Shown: piece after piece, positions 57,797 through 64,000 of the stretch
How the letters are laid out: each line of letters starts with the position of its first letter
Numbering within the stretch: the first letter of the stretch is position 1
NCBI GenBank assembly: GCA_028023455.1
Contig: JAQFVV010000514.1
Location: 62,001-126,000, forward strand
Reading direction: 5' to 3'
DNA: 64,000 bases
Source of the DNA: Epiperipatus broadwayi
Lineage: Eukaryota; Onychophora; Udeonychophora; Euonychophora; Peripatidae
Made by a program: the position numbers and the translations under genes
Notes under the pieces: model-generated
The model's input: only the letters and a program-made list of their open reading frames with translations
The model's database searches: none
Told to the model about the DNA's origin: nothing

Positions 57797-58325
57797 ACTG
57801 TAAGATGCTGCCATCTCTAGAATTATTTTATAAATAAAAAAAATCAATATTTAAATTAAAAGCTATAACAATGGGAAAAGGTGGACTTTCTAAGGTACTG
57901 ATTGGTTGTTTCTCATTTTGAACAAAAGGTAGCACTTTTCAATGATTTTGACAGGTCTAAGTTCTTTGTTTTGATTTCCAAAATGAAAATGTATATTTTA
58001 GAGTATTTTTTAATATTTTTTTACATATTATAAATTATTGTGATAAAATATGCTGAAAATATAATTATTTTAGAAGAATAGTTAAGATTTTAGTAAAAAT
58101 TCTTTACTTTTACATGAAAGTAAGTTGAGAAAGAAATCAATGACATATGCAGCATTTTCTAATAGGTTACGAACATTCATTTTAGGTTTTCTGCTATAGA
58201 TTACTTTTGTAATTATAAATAGAAATTTATCTTTGAAAAAACTTTCATTTACTTTCCTAATCTGACAAATTATTAATTTGCTTTTTACAAACAAAACTAA
58301 AATAAATATAATATTAAAATATATT
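57797..58325 (+). repeat. Dispersed repeat, direct partner of 16254-16795
   Basis: Starts gtaagatgctgccatctct and ends in the tctgacaaattattaat-like block, collinear with the other copy. Confidence 0.65.
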
Positions 58326-58329
58326 TTTA

Positions 58330-59040
58330 TTGCTAATTCTGTAATTGATCTATCAAAAGTTTAGAACTTTTAATTCACTAGGCCAATAGGGATCTTTACA
58401 ATCTAAAGATTACATTTAATTATTTAATCTAAAGATTAATGTATATTTGCACAATGATATTTTATGGGCATATATACTTATGATTATACTCTAAGGCAAC
58501 AGACATGTTACGAACTACTGATGCTAACAATCTTGGTTACATCTGCCTAATTATATTTTAGATATCATGTCTTATATTTAATATATTTTATAGGCATATC
58601 TTATCTTTGTTGTTCATAGAGAACTAAGGGTATGATATAATAAGTTATAATATTACTACTAATAATAAAGTTGCTTTTTTTCAGATAACACATATATGAT
58701 AAGATGCTTAGGTCATTGGTTTTAAACCTGGTCTAGAGATTTCAGTTTTATTTGCATTTGTATGTATTCAGTGATATCTACATTCATGTTTACATAATAC
58801 ATTGAATAATAATAGGCATTAATATCAATATAGAAATAGGATTATACATAATGAAATTTATATAAACTAGACATGGAAGTTTTTATGATAAAATAATTAA
58901 TAGAATCTTATAGACTTATAGTTTAACAACTATAAAAATTTTAATATTTGATTTTATAATTTGATGGGTGAATAGTGGGCACTTCTTATCTTACTTATCA
59001 ATAAGTTATTGTCATACCAACACAACAAATGATCTACCCT
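58330..59040. other. AT-rich non-coding stretch
   Basis: No features recognised. Confidence 0.5.
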
Positions 59041-59045
59041 GTTAG

Positions 59046-59293
59046 TTAAAACAGGCACAACTCTTCATACAGTAGTGCCACTCAGTGCAACCCAAAGTAA
59101 TCAATGGATTCCAGAAGGCTTGTGCATAAAATCTTTATCTAGTGCCTACTCATCCAATATCCCCAGACTAGTTTCTAGCTTGTGGCTTTCATCAGTGATT
59201 ATTCTGAGTTGTACTGAGCAATTCTACTGTATGGAGAGTTTTGCCTATTTTAATAAGTTATGAGCAAGCATAAGCAATGGTGATCATGTGATA
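59046..59293. mobile_element. MITE family M, internally deleted copy
   Basis: taaaacaggcacaactcttc, agtgccactcagtgcaa and aatatccccagactagttt are followed directly by the right end (ctgtatggagagttttgcc, gatcatgtgata). The right inner half is deleted, the opposite of 26361-26622. Confidence 0.75.
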
Positions 59294-59528
59294 CCTTGTT
59301 AGTTGTAGTATTATTATTTTGTTTATGTGTTAATAAAAATGTTAATGAGTTTATTTGTTGATTGTTTGATTTTCTTTTGAGGTAGATATGCTTGTAGCTG
59401 TGGTTGCACTTTCTTTTGACCATTAATTCTATTCATTGATTAATTAGTGTTAATAAATAAAATATTATATATTAATATTTTTTTCTTTTAAAATAAAAAT
59501 ATTTAACTACTACATACATTATATTATA

Positions 59529-60413
59529 CACAGGGATACCCAAAAATAATGGGAATTTTATAATAAAAAATTATTTATTTTTAAGTGTTTTAAATTTAAT
59601 CTCTTTCAAATTACTCTCCATTTGATGCAATGCAGTGATCTTTCATTTTTCAAAGTAGTCCAAAGTATTTGCAAAGTGATGCCATTTAACATATCTATCT
59701 CCCCCCACTTCTAAGTTTGTGAGAGAAAAAAAGAGACATTTTTTTCATTTGAGAGATTAAAAAAAAAATGCACGCATCATGATCAAGAAAATATGGCTGA
59801 TGAAGCTGAATCATGCTGAATTTAATTAAAAAGTATTCCAACACTCAAGACTTTGAGAGATAACACTTTGTGAGGTGGAGCTTGGACTCCTTTCTTTATC
59901 ACAAAACAAGATGTTTATATTTTACTGCATCACGTAAATGTTTCAGAACTTGAAGATAAACTGCCTGACTGCTATGAACTAAATTTGAGCGAAAAATGCA
60001 GTTTGTTTAAAAAAAAATCAGCATTGTTTTCATTTTGGACTTCACTTGCTAGGCTTTTTAGGGATGTGGTGAATTTAACATTTCAATTAAATCATTCATG
60101 AACTTGTGTTTTTATGAGATCATCTTTTTTGTAATCTGTTTCAAGCATTACAATTATTTTCCTCGCTGTTTTCTGTAAATGAAAACAGAGTTTCATATTA
60201 GCAAACTTTTCAGCCATTATATAAAAATTTGACAATGCAAAGTGCACTTTACAAAACGATGTATTACATGACTCCACTATTTCACACAGCAGTGTCACTT
60301 GGTAGATTAATGCAGAAGGCTTCCTGTAAGTTGTACATAGCAGCAGAAGTATATACTACAACAGGTGCACAAACCAGAGAACGATTCTGATTATTTTACG
60401 GGTCCTCCCTTGT
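59529..60413 (-). mobile_element. Mariner-type transposon, internally deleted and decayed
   Basis: Ends are inverted: cacagggatacccaaaaata at the left, and the complement of attttacgggtcctccctt at the right. On the minus strand the N-terminal helix-turn-helix region of a mariner transposase is readable at 60298-60092 (ANMKLCFHLQKTARK ... QVHEWF). After an internal deletion come C-terminal parts: QTVYLQVLKHLRDAV near 59,950, a decayed catalytic-end block (normally PDLAPCDFFLFP-like, here LDHDACIFFF) and CIASNGE close to the end. At about 885 bp it is shorter than the usual 1.3 kb. Stops and frameshifts make it non-autonomous. Confidence 0.75.
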
Positions 60414-60419
60414 ATATGT

Positions 60420-60700
60420 GTAATATATATATATATAACTTTATAATTCTATTTGTTGCTTTATATTATTCACAGGAGGTTTGTAAAATTTGAATGTGAA
60501 TATTCATAATGAATCATTATTCTTGATATTAATAATTCCAAGTCTTTCTTTAATCCAAAAAATAAAAAAGAAGAACAAGGAGTACTGCATATCATTTTAT
60601 ATTATTTTTAAATCTATGTGATGATAAATAATTATTTAAGGAATAATGGATCCAGGATAAAATAATATTTGTACAAGCTTGGCTGCTAATAAAAAAAAGC
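60420..60700. other. AT-rich non-coding stretch
   Basis: A TA microsatellite at 60424-60437 and nothing else recognised. Confidence 0.5.
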
Positions 60701-60709
60701 AAATGTCAA

Positions 60710-60797
60710 GCGTTGTTAGCCGAGAGGTCAGCGCAGCTGCCTTGTAAGCAGCAATTGTTTGCAGACGGTTGTGGTGGGTTCGCCTCCCGGCCAATGC
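60710..60797 (+). repeat. tRNA-like mini-SINE with long variable arm, good copy
   Basis: Acceptor gcgttg/caatgc, D arm gccgagaggtcagcgc, anticodon arm gctgc-CTTGTAA-gcagc (anticodon UGU), an extra arm aattgtttgcagacggttgt, T arm with ggttcgcctcccgg. The D arm and extra arm are of serine/leucine type, although the anticodon would read threonine. Flanks TGTCAA and ATGACATATGGGG are those of the glycine-type units. Confidence 0.75.
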
Positions 60798-60945
60798 TAT
60801 GACATATGGGGAGAAAAAAAAGCAAAAGAAAATATTTGGGGAAATGAAAGTATATAGAACAGTGCAATGGAGTTTCATTGTATGTGATTTTATATGCATA
60901 AGATTTGAAATACCGGGCGCTTTTATACCTGGAACGTAATTGTAA

Positions 60946-61130
60946 ATATAGGGGATTTGAACTCAGACTTTTAAGCCCCTCACTGTCCACACTATCTCAT
61001 ACTACTGATGCACATATGTATATTGGTGATTATTTATCTTTTCTGCATGGGTGTGATCATGTGTATCAGTAGTATGAGATAGTGTGGATAGTGAAAGAGC
61101 TTGAACGTCTGAGTTCAAATCCCCTATATT
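60946..61130. repeat. Foldback derivative of hammerhead repeat, junction at ribozyme
   Basis: The left half is an inverted tail (aggggatttgaactcagac to ctcatactactgatgcacat). The right half runs forward from gtatattggtgattattta, that is from stem III and the cleavage position of the ribozyme, to tctgagttcaaatcccct. Only the 3' strand of the ribozyme remains. Confidence 0.75.
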
Positions 61131-61134
61131 TATA

Positions 61135-62098
61135 TGCATAAGAAAGTTTTTCGTTAATAAAAAAGATTCAGTATCTCTAGTATGATACTAAGGCTAATCA
61201 CATTATCCAAAATGGTCCTAATATTTTTCTGACCCAATAATAGTAATTAACCATATATATATATGGGGAAAAAATATTCTAATTATTCAAATGGAAAAAA
61301 AATCTTTGTTTTATCATATATAGCATTAGATTATAAAGAGAGAGAAACGACTTTGTTATGCAGATAAACAAACATGTGCAAATTTGAATTATAAATACTC
61401 TTAATTAACTATATGTTAAAAAGTCTTAGTTTAAAAATAAGTTCAGTATGTTTTGATTAATTTTAGTTTCAATGAACTATTTCTGAATCCACTTGATATA
61501 CATGCAAAAATATATTTGTACTTAGGTAGACAAAACAAGCATATACAAGCCATTAAACAACTATTTGTATTATTAATTTTCAGGGGGTCACGTGCTTAAA
61601 ATTTACTGATTCAGAATCATATATGTCTTGTATCTTTCGCATTTCATCATTATCAGAATAATGACAAAAGTTAATAATTTATTTCTTGTTTATATTTTAT
61701 CTTCATGTGTTATTTTTTAAATGGTTCTCGTAGAATAGCTGCTAAATCCCACTCGATGGCGCACTTTTCACGCTAAAATTATAAAATATGATCATTCACA
61801 GGCCGTTAATTATAATCATTTTGATGTGTTTTTTGTAATGTGAAAATAAAAACAAAAAGAAAATCGTCTTTTTTAAATATTACTTAATTTTAAATATTAT
61901 TTTTTATTAACGTATACAAATTAAATGATAATAATAAATGTAAAATAAAATAAACAAATTACAATTTGATTGGTCTTTTTTAGTTTTCTTTTTATTAGAA
62001 AAAATCAATTTTCTATCGGAGATTTTTTCTATCGAAGATTTTGTTTACCGCTAGTTTTTATTTCAAATAGAATGATAACTAAAAGTAAAACTTGTTAC
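61135..62098. other. AT-rich non-coding stretch
   Basis: No features recognised. Confidence 0.5.
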
Positions 62099-62231
62099 GT
62101 TTAGGGTTAGGATTAGGGTTAGCTTTAGGGTTAGGATTAGGGTTAGTTTTAGGATTAGCTATAGGATTAGCTTTAGGGTTAGTTTTAGGGTTAGCTTTAG
62201 GGTTAGTTTTAGGGTTAGGTTTACGGTTAAA
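62099..62231 (+). repeat. TTAGGG-like minisatellite (interstitial telomere-like)
   Basis: About 20 hexamer-like steps of TTAGGG, TTAGGA and TTAGCT/TTAGTT variants, with tttagggttag and gctttagggttag as frequent longer units. It is not at a sequence end and is degenerate, so it is an interstitial tract, not a functional telomere. Confidence 0.85.
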
Positions 62232-62462
62232 ATAAAAAATATCAAAATCGTATTTTTGTAAATATTTTTTTTTACTAACATCTATAAAATAAATAATAAC
62301 AATAAACGTAAACTATATTCAACAAAGAATAACAGTAGTCTGAGAAAAGAAAGAAACTAAAACTTTTTTAAACAACGACAAATATATATATATAAAATGT
62401 TTATAATATATGCTTTTTATGACATTTAAAAAAACAGTGTACAATTAATTGTACTTTTTCAG
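62232..62462. other. AT-rich non-coding stretch
   Basis: No features recognised. Confidence 0.5.
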
Positions 62463-62511
62463 CGCCCCCCCCCCCCCCCCCCACCCACTTCTTTTCTGGC
62501 CCCCCCCCCCT
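62463..62511 (+). repeat. Two poly-C tracts
   Basis: A run of about 17-18 C, an acccacttcttttctgg spacer, then about 11 C. Such runs are prone to polymerase slippage, so lengths are uncertain. Confidence 0.85.
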
Positions 62512-63185
62512 CCCAACGCAAACTATTAATTTACTTTTCTTACTGGATATTTTTGTGTTAATGCTTTTTTTTTATTTCAAAAATATACACACTGTACAAT
62601 CTTAAAATGTCTCGTGGAATGTTATGAACAGTACGTTACTTGACTCGTTACCTAATTCCAAATAACTTTATTCATATATCTCGTCAACATTTACTACTTA
62701 AAACTTTAATACACTACGGTGTAAAAAGTCTGTTAATTATTACTTTACAAAATCTGAACATTTCAATACTTTAAAATAAAAAAAAATCCAATGAAAACAA
62801 CATTTCCATCCAATTCAAAAAAACACACCCTCTCCCCAAGCCATAATCATTTTATAAATTGTGCGAATTCGCAAAATGTATTTGTTGTGTAAAACATACA
62901 TGCTGTACTGCGACGCGACATAGCGGCCTGCAATCTGTAGCACAACAAAAAAGTTGTATTATAGAAACTGCTCATCGATGACAGCCTTTTAAATTTTTGA
63001 TTGAGATTTTATCATATATAAATATTTAAAAGTCCTTTCTTTATACGTAAGGCTATTTTTATAAAATAATTTAAAATATATGTTTTTAAATAATATAAAG
63101 AATTGTTGAATTTAATAAATACTTTATATTTTATTTTTATGACATCTTAGTGTGTTACATAATTTTGAAATTAATTTATATCATA
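62512..63185. other. Non-coding stretch
   Basis: Mostly AT-rich, with an isolated CpG-containing patch at about 62905-62940 (gcgacgcgacatagcgg). No gene seen. Confidence 0.5.
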
Positions 63186-63186
63186 G

Positions 63187-63682
63187 TTCTTTCTTTCCTT
63201 TCTTCCTTTCTTCCTTTTTTTCCTGTCTTTCCTTTCTTTCTTCTTTCCTTCCTTCTTTCCTTCCTTTCTTTCTTCCTTCCTTTCTTTTTTCCTTCCTTTC
63301 TTTCTTCTTTCCTTCCTTTTTTCCTTCCTTTCTTTTTTTCTTTCTTTTCTTTCTTTCTTTCTTTTTCTTCCTTCCTCTCCTTTCTTTTTTGCTTCCTTCC
63401 TCTCTTTCTTCCTTCTTTTTCCCTTTCTTTCCTTCCCTTTCTTGCCTTTCTTCCTTCCTTTCTTTCTTTCCTTCCTTCATTTCTTTCTTTCCTTTCTTTT
63501 TTCTTCCTTCCTTTCTTTCTTCCTTTCTTTTTTCTTCCTTCCTTTTTCTTTCTTTCTTCCTTTCTTTCTTCCTTCCTTCTTTTCTTTCTTTCCTTTCTTC
63601 CTTCCTTTCTTTCTCTCGCTCTTTTTACTCTTTCCCTCTTTCTTTCTCTCGCTCTTTCTTTCTTTTTTTTTCTCTCTCTCTA
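63187..63682 (+). repeat. Pyrimidine-only microsatellite (TTTC/TTCC)n
   Basis: About 500 bp of almost pure C/T on the plus strand, made of ctttctttcctt-like repeats. The frames of 99-186 codons on both strands (S/F/L-rich or K/E/R-rich) are artefacts of the repeat. Confidence 0.95.
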
Positions 63683-63689
63683 TATACCT

Positions 63690-64000
63690 ATTGACATCTC
63701 TTGCATATAGTATATATGTATTTATTGGAAATGTGTTGCTTTTGGTGCTATCTGCTGATTTACATTGTTCACGGTTAATTTGGAATCAGATGCTTGTCTA
63801 TGTTAGTGCCACTGTACTTTAAATTATATTTATGACTTAGGTTAATGTTATTTATTGACACAATGATCAAATTTTATTTTTACTATATAAAAAAGGAATT
63901 TCTATATATTATCATCATTATATTACCCAATTAGAAAGTATTCTTCATCTATCACAATCGTTTAATTGAATACTTTAGTAGAATGAGATTTTTAAAATAA
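63690..64000. other. AT-rich non-coding stretch
   Basis: No features recognised up to the window end. Confidence 0.5.

Noticed and set aside
62099-62231. Chromosome end (telomere)
   Set aside because: The tract is degenerate and unique sequence continues on both sides.
63150-63822. Long open frames (up to 186 codons) on both strands
   Set aside because: They translate the TTTC/TTCC microsatellite into S/F/L- or K/E/R-rich strings; no domain and no conservation signal.

Overview
This window looks like gene-poor intergenic DNA from an animal nuclear genome. It is strongly AT-rich (roughly three quarters A+T by eye) and crowded with simple repeats, inverted repeats and dead mobile elements. 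I found no convincing host protein-coding gene. Most open frames are chance frames in AT-rich or low-complexity DNA. The few that carry real protein signal are remnants of retrotransposons and of a mariner transposon. The mixture (non-LTR retrotransposons of at least three kinds, mariner, tRNA-derived SINE-like units, hammerhead-ribozyme repeats, TTAGGG-like minisatellite) fits an invertebrate metazoan. A mollusc or other lophotrochozoan, perhaps a cephalopod, is my guess only; nothing seen here proves it.

Layout. 0-4 kb: two copies of a TIR-bearing MITE-like family, then hammerhead-ribozyme (HHR) repeats. 4.0-14.25 kb: a 9.2-kb near-perfect palindrome (arms about 4.6 kb, 35-nt spacer) plus a second 0.65-kb hairpin, the whole bracketed by a roughly 40-bp direct repeat. 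15-18.3 kb: a LINE 3' scrap, a dispersed repeat and a seven-unit tandem array. 21.7-22.8 kb: a 5'-truncated, rather young L1/Tx1-like LINE. 22.8-28.5 kb: hairpin MITEs, tRNA-derived units, a Penelope-like GIY-YIG fragment and a tRNA-Pro-like tandem array. 31.6-39 kb: MITEs, HHR repeats and a decayed RTE-like LINE spanning 34.8-37.7 kb, interrupted by a MITE and a hairpin. 39.8-43.2 kb: two more LINE reverse-transcriptase fragments. 43.6-55.4 kb: HHR repeats in several states, tRNA-Gly-like units and LINE 3' scraps. 59.0-61.1 kb: MITE, internally deleted mariner, tRNA-like unit and an HHR-family foldback. 62-63.7 kb: TTAGGG-like minisatellite, poly-C tracts and a 0.5-kb pure pyrimidine tract.

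The most interesting system is the HHR repeat family. Units of about 460-480 bp carry a type I hammerhead ribozyme followed by a tRNA-like domain with an A-box-like and a B-box-like motif. Four loci contain more than one unit length, so the ends overlap as in a tandem dimer or an integrated circle, which resembles animal retrozymes and schistosome Sm-alpha elements. At least one ribozyme (46029-46087, minus) keeps every core nucleotide and all stems, and copies differ by compensatory changes. Several copies are folded back on themselves, in one case with the junction near the cleavage site. The second is the giant palindrome with its flanking direct repeat; it may be a real inverted duplication or foldback element, or an assembly artefact, and reads across its centre would decide.
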